A stretch of 64,000 nt of DNA from an uncultured Bacteroides sp. (GCA_900766005.1 CAAFTU010000100.1:5265-69264); one strand, 5' to 3'. Shown: positions 17,619 through 27,900, counted from the first letter of the stretch. Program-made: numbers and translations. The notes: generated by a model from the letters alone, not told the origin.

Positions 17619-18116
17619 CTATCTGCCTTCCAAGGCATCAATCTTCTCCTGCATCAAGTCTATCACCTTCTGCATCATATCGATTTTCTCCTGCTTCATG
17701 GTGATAATACGCTCCTTGTCCTCCAAGTTGTTATGAAGAGTAGCATTTGACTTTTTCAATGTGTCAAGTTCATTCTGGAGAGAGGCAATCTGTATATTGG
17801 CTATAGCCAGTGAACCATCCACCACTCTATCACCCACCTGCGTATTGGTCACATTGCCGTTATAGGCCACCGCCGCGTTCTTGGCGGAAACCCGTTCGTC
17901 CTTATTCGGACAAAACAACTCAAAGAAATTGAACTCCAAAGCCTCTGATACCTGTATCAGTTTGTTGGTCTCCATAGTATCCCGCTCCAATATACGGTTT
18001 ACATGCTGTTGGGGGACATTAATCCGACGTCCGAGTTCCGTTTTGGTTATATCCAATTGCTTGCGACGATCTTCAATAGCACTGCCTACATTGATGTGTT
18101 TTATTTCAAAAGCCAT
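17619..18116 (-). CDS. XRE-family regulator with C-terminal coiled coil
   Basis: I take the start at MAFEIKHINVGSAIEDRR; 15 more codons are open upstream but are not family-like. The HTH (RRKQLDITKTELGRRINVPQ and following helix) spans about 14-65 of the product. A long heptad coiled coil (LQNELDTLKKSNATLHNNL and MKQEKIDMMQKVIDLMQEKI) follows and probably drives oligomerisation. A short region AVAYNGNVTNTQVGD links them. This form, cI-like with a coiled coil, is common in Bacteroidales mobile elements. It is divergent from the small genes on its right, which it probably represses. Confidence 0.8.
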   Translation of the reverse strand: MAFEIKHINVGSAIEDRRKQLDITKTELGRRINVPQQHVNRILERDTMETNKLIQVSEALEFNFFELFCPNKDERVSAKNAAVAYNGNVTNTQVGDRVVDGSLAIANIQIASLQNELDTLKKSNATLHNNLEDKERIITMKQEKIDMMQKVIDLMQEKIDALEGR

Positions 18117-18257
18117 GACAAATGTTAAAAAATAGCCATTAAACAAAATAATATTACCCATTATGCTGCTATTAAAACATTTATTTGTTTCTTTGCAACA
18201 ACTATTATTGATATTAAGGTTACAAACTTAAACATTAATCATTAAATAAACAAGATT

Positions 18258-18449
18258 ATGGCTGAATATTTAGACAAAATTCGTCCGGCGCTTGTAGCCC
18301 TCCAGATTGGAGAAACCGTTGATTTTCCGATTGCAAGACTGAAAAGCGTACGTACGCAAGCCTCTGAACTGGGTGCCATCTTCAACCGCCAGTTCACCAC
18401 CAAGACAAACCGGATTGCCCAGATAATCTCGGTGAAGCGTATCAAGTAA
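18258..18449 (+). CDS. Small conserved mobile-element protein, 63 aa
   Basis: The protein is MAEYLDKIRPALVALQIGET followed by a basic C-terminal half ending RIAQIISVKRIK. I do not recognise a named family, but short basic proteins of this kind commonly lead the early operon of Bacteroidales integrative elements. It is divergent from the XRE gene by about 140 bp and 19 nt before the next gene. DNA binding is likely from composition only. Confidence 0.6.
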   Translation: MAEYLDKIRPALVALQIGETVDFPIARLKSVRTQASELGAIFNRQFTTKTNRIAQIISVKRIK

Positions 18450-18468
18450 ACCTTAATGCCATGAAGGT

Positions 18469-18810
18469 ATGAATACGCTTCAGTTCTCGGATCATCTTGT
18501 GCCTTACGAGATGTTCATCAAGGATCTGGCATCACAGATAGTCAGATTCCTAAAGGAAGACTCCAACGACCCGGAGTTTATTTCCCAGCGGAAAGCCTTT
18601 GAGTTGTTTGGAAGAAGAAACATCGAAAGATGGAGAAAAATGGGCCTGATCGAAGGCTGCAGAAAACCTGGCAAACTGGAATACAGGACTGCCGACCTGC
18701 GATTCCTGCAACGGTGTCCTCAAGACTATCTGAAGGCTGCGCCCAAAGAAGTCAAGAAGGTACTGAGGGATATAAAAGAAAGCAAGTTAACCCGTTCAAC
18801 AGACAAATAA
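18469..18810 (+). CDS. Putative DNA-binding protein, 113 aa
   Basis: The middle of the protein (SQRKAFELFGRRNIERWRKM) followed by GLIEGCRKPGKLEYRTADL reads like a winged or MerR-type helix-turn-helix in which a gene-specific helix is followed by a beta hairpin. The ends are charged. It belongs to the early operon between the XRE regulator and the primase. A role as regulator or excisionase-like factor is inferred from size and position. Confidence 0.6.
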   Translation: MNTLQFSDHLVPYEMFIKDLASQIVRFLKEDSNDPEFISQRKAFELFGRRNIERWRKMGLIEGCRKPGKLEYRTADLRFLQRCPQDYLKAAPKEVKKVLRDIKESKLTRSTDK

Positions 18811-19017
18811 GGCTAAACACACAGCAACAAAGAAAAACTAACGCAGTCAAAATCCTCTTTTACGCTACAAGGTAATACACAGAAGAAGTAAGGAGGTAAC
18901 AGAGAATTCTAAATAGTAGGTATCATTGACTTCCGTATCCAATGATGCTTTTGGCTTTTCGCAAGGGGAAAGACTAAAAACACATATTTATGGGAATTAT
19001 AAACGAATTATGGTTTT

Positions 19018-19221
19018 ATGAACGAATCAAGACCATCGGTAGACCCCTTGGGAGTCTATTCAGTAAAAAGAGCTTGTGCGGAACTGGGTGTCTGCTACAA
19101 GACATTGCGTAAATACCGGATGAACGGCTACATACAGCCCATCAATCCGGTCACTTCCCGCCGTCTGAAATATTCCGGCCAGTCTATCCTGGACTGCTGG
19201 CTTAAACTCCGCATGCTATGA
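19018..19221 (+). CDS. Excisionase-like helix-turn-helix protein, 67 aa
   Basis: The sequence GVYSVKRACAELGVCYKTLR followed by KYRMNGYIQPI and SRRLKYSGQSILDCW is the MerR-like excisionase fold (recognition helix, wing, second helix). Its TGA overlaps the ATG of the primase gene (ATGA), so the two are translationally coupled. Proteins of this class direct excision or activate early transcription in Bacteroidales mobile elements. Confidence 0.7.
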   Translation: MNESRPSVDPLGVYSVKRACAELGVCYKTLRKYRMNGYIQPINPVTSRRLKYSGQSILDCWLKLRML

Positions 19222-22200
19222 TCAGCGAGTCCACCATAGACAAGGTCAGGGAACTTCCCATCGAGACCATTGTGGGGCAGTACGTCAAACTGGCCAAGGA
19301 CGGACGTACCAGTATGAAAGGACTCTGTCCATTCCACAACGAGAACACCCCATCCTTCTCAATCAACCTGAACAAGAACCTCTATCACTGCTTCGGCTGC
19401 AACCGGGGCGGTGATGGCATCTCCTTTATCATGAAAAAGGAGAACCTGAACTTCCAGCAGGCGGTCCGCTTGCTGGCCAAGAAGTTCAACATCCTGATGG
19501 AGGACGAATACGATGAAGAGCGTACGGATGCCGACAAGGCGAAACAAGCTCACAAGGATTCCCTGTATGCCATACTGGAAAAGGTACAGACCTTTTTTAC
19601 AGACCATCTGCGCGTGTCCGCCAATGACGACAGCCGCCATGCCCGAGAATATGCCTACAACCGATGGTCGGAGAACTTCTGTGCAGAAGCGGGTATCGGT
19701 TATGCGCCCAGGGAAAGCCATGCGTTCATGGAGTATTGCCGTCAGCAGGCACTGAACGAAGAGTTCCTGATTGAGCTGGGGATGTTCCGGAAAAACGAGG
19801 AAGGCAAGCTCTATCCGATGTTCCGTGAACGTATCATGATTCCCATCCGGAACAAATGGGGACGCATCATCGCTTATACGGCCCGGTATATCGGCACCCA
19901 TCCCAAAGCGCCCAAATACATCAACTCCGTCACCAGCCTGCTTTACACCAAGGGTGAAACCTTGTTCGGCGTTGACCGGGCTTTCCGTTTGCGCAATGCT
20001 GCCAACTTCATTATTGTGGAAGGGGCACCGGATGTACTGCGCCTGCAGTCCATCGGATTGGAGAATACGGTGGCCACTCTTGGAACGGCCTGGAACGAAA
20101 ACCAGTTTGAAATTCTGAAGCACTACACCAGTTCGCTTTGCTTCATTCCCGATACGGATTTAGCCAAAGACAGTCCCTACGGACCCGGTTTCAAGGCAGT
20201 TATGGAAAACGGCGCATTGGCCGTACAAAAAGGGTTCACCGTCACCGTCCGGGAATTGCCGTTCGGTTTGCGAGAACTGACGGAAGAAGAGCTGCAGGAA
20301 AAGTACGAAGGGGCTATTCCAAAAGATGCTCAACGGGAGGTGCTTGTCAAGAATGATGCGGACAGCTACATTCTGGACATGGACATCTACCGCAACCTGA
20401 AGGAAAAGTATTTCATTGTCTGGATGGCGGAGAAGCTGTTTGCCCAAGTGGATTCGCTCGCTGAAGAAGGGCAATGCGTCAGCCGGATTGCCGGACTACT
20501 GCGCTATGTCAAGGACCAGATGGTCTATACCAAGTGTATCGAGCAGCTGGGAAAGATTCACGGCAAGACCCGGCTGTGGCGGAGCGCCGTAGAGCAGGTG
20601 CGCAACGAATCCAAGAAGAACAGCCGCTCTCTTGCCATGGACCGGAAGCAGGAAGAGACGGATGCGCTCCGGCAAGTAGGACTTTTTGTCCGCAACAACT
20701 GTTATTTCTGCATGGGGAAAGAGGATGAAGACCCTATCCGGCTTTCCAATTTCGTGATGGAACCCCTGTTCCACATCCATGACGAGAGCAACGGTGTGCG
20801 TCTGTTTAGGCTCACCAATTCGTTCCGTGAAATCTGCATGGTGGAACTGAAGGAGTCGGACCTGGTGTCGATTGCCAACTTCCAGCAGAAGATTGGCTCC
20901 TGCGGCAACTTCTTGTGGTTCGGCAAGATAGACAAGCTCAACAACGTCAAGGAGTTTCTGTATGCCCGCACCCGAACAGCCGAGCGCATCCGCAAGCTGG
21001 GCTGGAACGAAAGCAAGGAGTTCTTCGCTTTCGGTAACGGCATTGTTCAGGACGGCGAGTTCCATGAAGTGGATGACATGGGCATCATCACGGACAAGCA
21101 GAATTGCGCCTATTACATTCCGGCGACCTCCAAGATTTACCGCGACAACACGGAAATCTTCCAGTTTGAGCGCCTGATGGTGCATACCAACAAGAGCGGA
21201 GCCTTGCTCTACGACTATGTAGAAAAGCTGACCACGGTTTTCGGCAACAATGCCCGGGTAGCCTTTGGTTATCTGCTTGCAACCCTCTTCCGTGACATTG
21301 TGTAGCGGAAGACCCGGCATTTTCCCATCCTGAACCTGTTCGGTGAGAAAGGTACGGGTAAGACCACGCTGGCTACCAGTCTGGAGGCTTTCTTCCTGCA
21401 CGATGTGGAACCATCCAACATGGGTGTGGCTTCCGTTCCGGCCATGAACGACCGGGGTTCCCAGGCTGTTAACATACTTGTCGTGTTTGACGAATACAAG
21501 AACGACCTCGACATCCGGAAGATTGCCTTTCTCAAGGAACTTTGGGGCGACGGTGGACAGACCAAGAAGAACACCCAGACGGACGGTATGGCCACCCAGA
21601 CCATTGTCACGACCGGAGTGGTCATCTGCGGTCAGGAGAAGCCTACTCAGGACATGGCACTCTATACCCGTGTGCTGTTTCTGGAATATTCCAAGACCAG
21701 TTTCAACATCCTGGAAAAGAAGCACTACGAAGAATTGCAGGCCATCTGCAATCTAAGCTTGACCCATTTGACCCTGGAGATTCTCAAATACCGTGACCTC
21801 TTTGAGAAGAACTTTTCTACCTTGTACGGTATCACCAAGAACGAACTGGCCATCCGGATGGAGGATGAACAGATCCATGACCGTATCTTCGGCAACTGGG
21901 TGATTCCGCTGACTGCTTTCCGTACGCTGGAAACCGTGCTGAACCTGCCGTTCAACTACACCCAGATGCTGGAGACCTGCGTCAGCGGTATGCGCAACCA
22001 GAATGAGCTGGCCAAAGAAAGTTCCGAGGTGGCAGACTTCTGGAACATGCTACAGGGCTGGCAGAGTATCGGCAAATGCGTGGAGAAGGTACACTTCAAC
22101 ATCCGTTACCTCACCAGGTTCCGTCCGATGCTGACGAACATGGACATCGAGTTCAAGGAGGCCCACCCGATTCTTTACCTGAATATGGCGGCCATCTCCT

Positions 22201-22502
22201 CGCTGTTCAGCAGCCGGAACTCCACCCAGAACATCACGGCCAACCGCTCGTCGTGGTCCACCATTCTCTCTTATCTGAAATCCCATCCGGCATTTCTCGG
22301 ATTGAAGCAGGACCGGTTTCGCATCATGCTGTCCAACGGCACCCCGGACTACATCATCGAAGAGAAGGACGGCAAAATGTGCCGGCGCATCAGGGCCAAC
22401 CGACCGAAAGCCATGTGCTTTGATTACCTACAGTTGAAAGAGATGTTCGGACTGGATTTGGAAACGGTAGCGATAGCGGAAGATAGTGAAGACGATACAT
22501 GA
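19218..22502 (+). pseudogene. CHC2 zinc primase-helicase of a mobile element, split by an in-frame TAG
   Basis: The frame encodes 1,094 codons. At the N-terminus is a CHC2 zinc finger (C37, H40, C58, C61: CPFH...CFGC). A Toprim domain follows (IIVEGAPD near 267, PDTD near 312). After a long linker comes a P-loop (GEKGTGKTT near 709), with VVFDEYKND as the probable Walker B. A TAG at 21303-21305 (codon 696) falls exactly between the primase half and the ATPase half, with the frame open on both sides. As written, the product is a 695-aa primase without helicase. It would initiate replication of the element. A single nonsense mutation or amber readthrough are the two explanations. No frameshift is needed. 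Confidence 0.8.
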
Positions 22503-22588
22503 CAACTGACATTTTTAATTCAAGCGATATACTAACATTATTATACACCCAGAAAAGGCTAATAACCATGCAGAAATGAGCTAAAGAA

Positions 22589-22620
22589 TTTGGTTAGACC
22601 AAATATCTTTCTTATCTTTG
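22589..22620 (+). promoter_or_regulatory. Strong Bacteroidales promoter of the Abi_2 leader
   Basis: TTTG at 22589-22592 and TATCTTTG at 22613-22620 are separated by 20 nt, the expected -33/-7 arrangement. Transcription should begin near 22626. Confidence 0.8.
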
Positions 22621-22625
22621 CATCA

Positions 22626-22680
22626 CAAGAACCCGCCAAGCCTCTTCACAATGCTTAAATCGGCGGGTCGTTTTTTTTTA
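22626..22680 (+). ncRNA. Candidate short leader RNA ending in an intrinsic terminator
   Basis: Directly after the promoter, ACCCGCC pairs with GGCGGGT across a 24-nt loop and is followed by a run of nine T. The predicted transcript is about 55 nt and ends 4 nt before the Abi_2 start codon. Either most transcripts stop here, making a small RNA, or the hairpin works as an attenuator controlling Abi_2. Small RNAs upstream of AbiF/Abi_2 genes have been reported as far as I recall. I cannot check similarity here. Confidence 0.6.
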
Positions 22681-22683
22681 TAT

Positions 22684-23577
22684 ATGAGATACACCAAGCA
22701 ATACTCATCACCAGCCGAGCTTTTAACTATACTGAAAAGCAGAGGATTAGATTTTTCTGAAACGATGAATGCCGAGCAGATTTTAAAATCTATAGGCTAT
22801 TACCGCTTGTCAGGATACTTATACCCGTTCTTGGAAATTCCCAAAACCAATCATATTTATAAGAGAGGCAGCACTTTGAATGGTGCATTAAGCCTCTATG
22901 AGTTCGACCGGGAGTTTCGTTTACTCGTTTTTAATCAAATCGAACGCATAGAAATTGCAGTCCGCAGTGCCATCACCAACATCCTGTGTGCAGAAACCAA
23001 TGATGTGTTCTGGATTTCATCCCCATCCTATTTTGCCAATACAGAAAAGTTCAATAGAACCAAGGCACTCATTGATAAAGAGCTGCAGACCAGCCGAGAG
23101 GATTTTATCAGCCATTTCAAGCGCACCTATGATGAACCCTACCCACCTTCTTGGATGTTGGCTGAAATCATACCTCTGGGAACATTGACACGAGTTTATG
23201 AAAACATTGCCAGCAACCAGCTTCGGAAGAAGATTGCAAAGTACTTCGGGTTGTCGGTACCCGTTTTCGTATCATGGATGACCATCATTACTTTGACGCG
23301 TAACTCCTGCTGTCATCATGCCCGTCTGTGGAACCGCTCTTTGTCGTTGCGTGCCCTAACCATGACCAGGCCAATGCGCCCATGGCTTACAGGTGAGGTA
23401 CAGCAGGGACGTGTATTCTTTACACTCTGCATTCTGAAGCACTTTATAGATATTATACGCCCAGGCAATGATTTTAAAACCCAGCTCCTGGCGTTGTTGG
23501 AAAAATATCCGATGATTGATATTTCAGCAATGGGGTTTCCTGAGAATTGGAAAAGCCAGCCAGTTTGGGCTGATTAA
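22684..23577 (+). CDS. Abi_2 (AbiD/AbiF) family abortive-infection protein
   Basis: I start the protein at MRYTKQYSSPAELLTILKSR, just after the leader terminator. The frame is open 22 codons further, but that part lies in the leader hairpin. The 297-aa product shows the family pattern: LKSIGYYRLSGYLYPF near 35, LYEFDREFRLLVFNQIERIE near 85, PSWMLAEIIPLGTL near 158, and a HEPN-type RNxxxH motif (RNSCCH) near 213. Abi_2 proteins are presumed RNases that stop growth on phage infection. A strong promoter and a hairpin with a T-run directly control it. It follows the element's primase in the same direction. Confidence 0.85.
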   Translation: MRYTKQYSSPAELLTILKSRGLDFSETMNAEQILKSIGYYRLSGYLYPFLEIPKTNHIYKRGSTLNGALSLYEFDREFRLLVFNQIERIEIAVRSAITNILCAETNDVFWISSPSYFANTEKFNRTKALIDKELQTSREDFISHFKRTYDEPYPPSWMLAEIIPLGTLTRVYENIASNQLRKKIAKYFGLSVPVFVSWMTIITLTRNSCCHHARLWNRSLSLRALTMTRPMRPWLTGEVQQGRVFFTLCILKHFIDIIRPGNDFKTQLLALLEKYPMIDISAMGFPENWKSQPVWAD

Positions 23578-23657
23578 CAGCCTATATCCTTAATCGAAGC
23601 TTAATCCGGCTGATTTTTCTTCCAAACAATCTTTCTGGAAACAACTTTCCAGGGTAC

Positions 23658-23679
23658 GAACGCAAAAATATTTGCGTTC
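23658..23679. repeat. Perfect palindrome GAACGCAAA-N4-TTTGCGTTC
   Basis: The two 9-bp arms are perfect around AATA. The same ACGCAAA/TTTGCGT core occurs again at 23723-23740, about 65 bp away. It is probably a protein-binding site or a recombination site. Confidence 0.6.
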
Positions 23680-23709
23680 AACCATCAAAAACAGCCCATT
23701 TTCACGCAA

Positions 23710-23753
23710 AACGGGAAGCTGGACGCAAATATTTTTGCGTTTAGCTTCCCGTT
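23710..23753. repeat. Nested palindrome between Abi_2 and SLOG genes
   Basis: Outer arms AACGGGAAGCT and AGCTTCCCGTT enclose inner arms ACGCAAA and TTTGCGT, giving a nearly complete 44-bp cruciform. It lies between the convergent ends of two genes. There is no T-run, so it is not an ordinary terminator. Confidence 0.65.
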
Positions 23754-23775
23754 ACTCGTTTATTGAAGCAGTAAA

Positions 23776-24297
23776 CTAATACACATTGACGACAGGCATC
23801 CGCTTCTCCCTTGCCTTGCGACAGGTGTAGGCTGTGCCGCCCTTCGGCTTGCCGTCAAAGTAGGCTATCACACTGCCGGAATGCGACAGCATGTAGTCGT
23901 TCCGCTTGAAATAGCATCCGTTGAAGTAGTCTTCACTCAGATGCACCACATCGTCCGCCTTGGAAAGGATATAGGCATACCGCTGCTGCTCCACCATGGA
24001 CCAGGAAGCGCTCTGTCCCTTGAAGGGCACGACCGCTATCAGTTTCAGCATGGGGATGCTCAACTTGAGGGAAAGGATTTCTTCCGCTGCCATCATGTCG
24101 AAGCCGAGCGCCATGCCGCAGTAGAACTTGTTCGCTCCTTGACGGATGGCTTGCAGAACAGCTTCCTTCAGCCGTTCTCTTACTTGTTCTTGATGGTTGT
24201 GGGATATTTCTCTATGTCCGGTAAAGGCAACCGCCTTTGCCGTTGCCTTTACAAGAAACAAGAAATCTATTTCCTGTAAATATATCCACTCAAGCAA
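23776..24297 (-). CDS. SLOG-family (DUF1273-like) nucleotide-sensing protein
   Basis: The recognisable part starts near residue 20 (KAVAFTGHREI), so the true start may be inside the first 25 codons. GMALGFDMMAAEEIL (Rossmann-like helix) follows, then PFKGQSASWS...QQRYAYIL, ADDVVHLSEDY, and YMLSHSGSVIAYFDGKPKGG with the GGT nucleotide-binding loop. SLOG proteins bind nucleotide-derived ligands such as ADP-ribose products and are linked to anti-phage signalling or toxin systems. This copy stands alone, convergent with the Abi_2 gene across the palindromes. The ligand and effector are unknown. Confidence 0.75.
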   Translation of the reverse strand: MLEWIYLQEIDFLFLVKATAKAVAFTGHREISHNHQEQVRERLKEAVLQAIRQGANKFYCGMALGFDMMAAEEILSLKLSIPMLKLIAVVPFKGQSASWSMVEQQRYAYILSKADDVVHLSEDYFNGCYFKRNDYMLSHSGSVIAYFDGKPKGGTAYTCRKAREKRMPVVNVY

Positions 24298-24342
24298 CAG
24301 TAGCTGGACTAATTACAACATTTTTCTTTAATTAATACAACT

Positions 24343-24639
24343 ATGAAGCCGGGAGATTGCTTTATACTGAAAAGTTCCACTAAAGAGGAACCGATGACTA
24401 TCTATCTTATCGATGAAGTCAGGGATAAAACTCTTGATGCTTATTCCATTGGCATAAGCGAAAGAATGATTCATGGATGGGAATATCCTGACAAATATGA
24501 CAATGATGGAGATATTCCTTCAGATGCAGTGTTCATTTCCAAAAAGATATACTACAAGATCAAGAATCTAATGAAATCATTTGTCATTGATGCGCATAGC
24601 TATATTAAAGAAAGATGCGCTCTACTGGGATTATATTGA
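24343..24639 (+). CDS. Hypothetical protein, 98 aa
   Basis: I do not recognise this protein. It starts MKPGDCFILKSSTKEEPMTI, has beta-rich segments followed by a Lys-rich helix (FISKKIYYKIKNLMKSF), and carries no signal peptide or membrane segment. It is divergent from the SLOG gene with 45 bp between starts. AT-rich codon use resembles the other accessory genes. Low-complexity Asp-Gly turns (KYDNDGDIPSDAV) may bind metal, but this is weak. Confidence 0.5.
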   Translation: MKPGDCFILKSSTKEEPMTIYLIDEVRDKTLDAYSIGISERMIHGWEYPDKYDNDGDIPSDAVFISKKIYYKIKNLMKSFVIDAHSYIKERCALLGLY

Positions 24640-24984
24640 GGTTGAATACAACAAGCGATTCAAGAATCAAAAAGTGGGAGCCGGCAACAAGCCAGCCCGT
24701 AGGGCTGTTGATACACTGATTATCAAACACATGCTTGGAAGCAGTGTAGTAAAAACGGAGTAGACTGTACAGCATGGCCGTTTGGTCTATAACAGTCTAC
24801 TCCGTTTTTACTAGCTGACGGGTTGTTCCTCAGCAGAGGCCGTTTCCTCGTCCGGTTACAACACAAAATTAGCTTTTTTGATATGAAAGATACAAAAATG
24901 TCTATTAACTTTGCATTATCACTTCTAAGGCACACTTGCCTCAGACACACTCCGTGAAACACATCCCATCTACCAATTGAAATC
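24640..24984. other. Intergenic region with a long inverted repeat
   Basis: Apart from the 22-bp inverted repeat at 24747-24813 I see no gene. A 60-codon frame at 24581-24763 has no family likeness. Confidence 0.6.
24747..24813. repeat. 22-bp perfect inverted repeat
   Basis: The arms at 24747-24768 and 24792-24813 are perfectly complementary over 22 bp around a 23-nt loop. The element lies between the ends of converging genes and could act as a terminator in both directions (TTTTTA and its complement are within the arms) or as remnants of a small mobile element's ends. Confidence 0.65.
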
Positions 24985-27900
24985 CTATACCCTTTTCGGA
25001 TCCGTATCACAGCCTGCCTGGACTTGCTTCAAGCTTTCCAATTCACGGAAGTAAGGCTTGCCAAGCCAAATCTGGCCATCGCCTACAGCTACAAACCGAA
25101 GCTTGGCTCGCGTCAAGGCTACATTCAGCAGGTTGGGTTTGGAAGCTGCCCACTGGGCAGCCCCTTCCTTGGTTGAATCCAGTCCCAGGCACAGGATGAC
25201 GCCTTCAGCCTGCTTGCCTTGAAAGGTATGGACGGTTCCGATATGCGTGTCCAGCCAGTCATTAACCTTCTTGTCGTTCATCTGTTGAGGCAGGTTTGCC
25301 ACCGCAGCCTTCAGTGGTTTTTCCAGCTCTGACCGAAGCTTCGATGGAATTTCTGAAAACGGAGAGATGACAAACAGGTCAGGCAATGCCTGCTGACGGT
25401 CGATTTCATCCAAAATCATCTTCCGAATCACCTCGCCTTGTGCGGTCACATAATGACGGCAACCCGCTTCCACATTTCCTCTGACATCAACAAAAGCGGT
25501 CTCCATCAACAGTTTTGTAGAGGCAGATGGAGTCGAATTATACATCATACCTGCATAGGCTATCTCGTTGGCAATGGAGAACATCGGATCCGTGCAACGC
25601 CGATGCACCCGTAGCGGAGAGCCTACCCAGTCATCGTTCATCGTCCATCCGTACCGATTGATCCGGTCGGCCATTCGCTGGACCGACAACGTACTGTCCA
25701 TCTGCTCCCATTTCAGATCAAAATGGTTGCCGAGTTCCTTGATGATGGCATCGGGAGTGGTGACTACCGGCTCTATCTGGAAAGGGTCACCCACCACCAC
25801 CGCACGCTTGCACCGCCAAAGGGCTCCGGCTGCCGCCTGGGGAACAGCCTGTCCGGCCTCATCGATAAACAACCAAGGAATACTGCCTGGACCCAGGTTG
25901 CCAAACATGCGCTGAATGGAGGCGAAGGTGGAGGAAACAACCGGAATAACCAGCCAGAAGGTATTCCACATGGCTCGAATCTGCTGTTCATTCAAGTCTT
26001 CACCGGATTTCAGAAATTTGAAGAAGCGGTCCAGCGTGGTCTCGATACGACCCGAAATATTACGATCCGAAATATTACGATCCGAAGTTTGATTGGCCAT
26101 CAAGAGGAAGCATTCATTCACCTTCATGGCTTCTACAAACAATTCCGACTCCAACTTCTTTAATTCTTCGGAATACCAAGGTGAGTTCTCCTGAGCCTCC
26201 CGGGTGTTGATCTTGTGGCAGAAAGAAGCATCGGTATAGGCACCCTTCAATTCCGCACAGACCTCCATCAAAGGCGCATACCGTTCGCGTTCACCTTGCA
26301 CCTGCTTCAGCTTTGTCCTTTGCACTGACAGGCGCTGTTCATGGACCTGCAGCAATTCGTCATGTTCCCGAACTTGCTGTGTCAAGCGTTCGATTTTCGA
26401 CGCCACAGCCTCCAGACGAGCCTGATAGCTGACCCGCTTTTCCCTGCTGATCCAGTAGGACAACCAATGGGGACGGGACTGAAGCACCTGTTCCTGTTCG
26501 CGTCGGGCTTCCTCCAGGGCCATCCGTTGCCGCTCATTCCCAGCCTGGGTTTCGCTCAGGAATGTCTGCTTGCCCTGGATCAGCTTTTCCAGTTCCTGCA
26601 ACTCGTCCAGTACATGCCTGTCCGCTTCTTCTACCATCCGTGGAAGGTCGGTCCACTGCGCAGCCTCTTTCATCCCTTCCATCAGCCGCTGCTTTTCCCG
26701 ACGGACCGCCTGCAGCTTGTTCCGGAAGGAAGTCACCGTCTCTCGCCATTGAGCCTGCGTAGGTGCCTGCTGGGTGTCCCTCAGCGACTGATAAAGGGTC
26801 TGTTTCCGAGCCTTCGGACTTTTGTTCCAGATGGCATCGATCAACTTTCGTTGATTCTTCTTGCTACCCATGACGGCTGCAATGAGGCCCCAATGCTCCG
26901 GATCCACACAACCTTCGCTGACAGTCCGGAAATAGCCCAGCCGGTCTGCATACCCCTTGACTTCCTTCTTCAACGGAAGCTCTTTCGAGATATTCTCCAC
27001 AGCCCCGTTGTTCGACGAAGCCACCACGATGCCTCCGTCGCAGATGGAAGCATGCGGCTCATAGATAAAAGGCACATCCCCTTCGCTCTTCTTTGTTTCC
27101 TCCAACTTGGTAAATGCCTTGGCAGGTTCGTCAAATTGGATCATGTGATGGGCCCGCTGCACCAAAATGGCCGCTATGATGTCCCGAAGCAAGGTGGTCT
27201 TGCCCGTTCCCGGAGGTCCGTTGACCGAAAATAAGCCCTCCTGTTTTTCTCCGGACAGGTCGTCCATCACCCGGTTGATGGCAAACTGCTGCATCAGGCT
27301 GGCGCAATAGGGAGAAGGCCAACAGCCATCCGGATAATATTCAGGGGTCAAGCATGACTGCAATACTGCTGGATGGTCTGATAAATTAATCCGCTTGCCG
27401 ATATCGGCCCGACCCAGACAACCTGTTAAATAATCTTGAAAAGCCTTGGGGAGTTTTTCCGTCTGGAGACTCTTAGCTATGCGTTCCAGATCCTCCAGGT
27501 AGAAACTGTTCAACAAGTCGCAAGTAACTTCTTCTTCCTCATCGGATTTAGACTGCTTCCTCTCCCGTTCTTCGGTCCGCAGGTAGATGGCTGCAGAAGG
27601 CAATTCCCTCCAAGGCAGTTCGTCCAGCAGATAGGCCTGTATCTGCTTCACACCCTCCCGTGTCAGGGGCTCTTTCAGAAAACCATCGACTAGATGGTCA
27701 GCTATCCTTCGCTCTCTCTTCCTGAATTCGTCGAGCGGCAGCTCCATATTCAGCTTGTGTTTCTTCAGTTGGCTCAAGGCCCATGGCATCGTAGAAAGAC
27801 CAAACGTGTCTTGGATATAAAGCCCCTGTTTATCCACCTTGAGCGAAGCATAGCATACCTTGGCGGTAGGCAGATTGGGGTTTTCTTCCTGTGAATGGAA

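Noticed and set aside
24581..24763. 60-codon frame overlapping the 98-aa gene's end
   Set aside because: No start context, no family likeness, and it runs into one arm of the inverted repeat.
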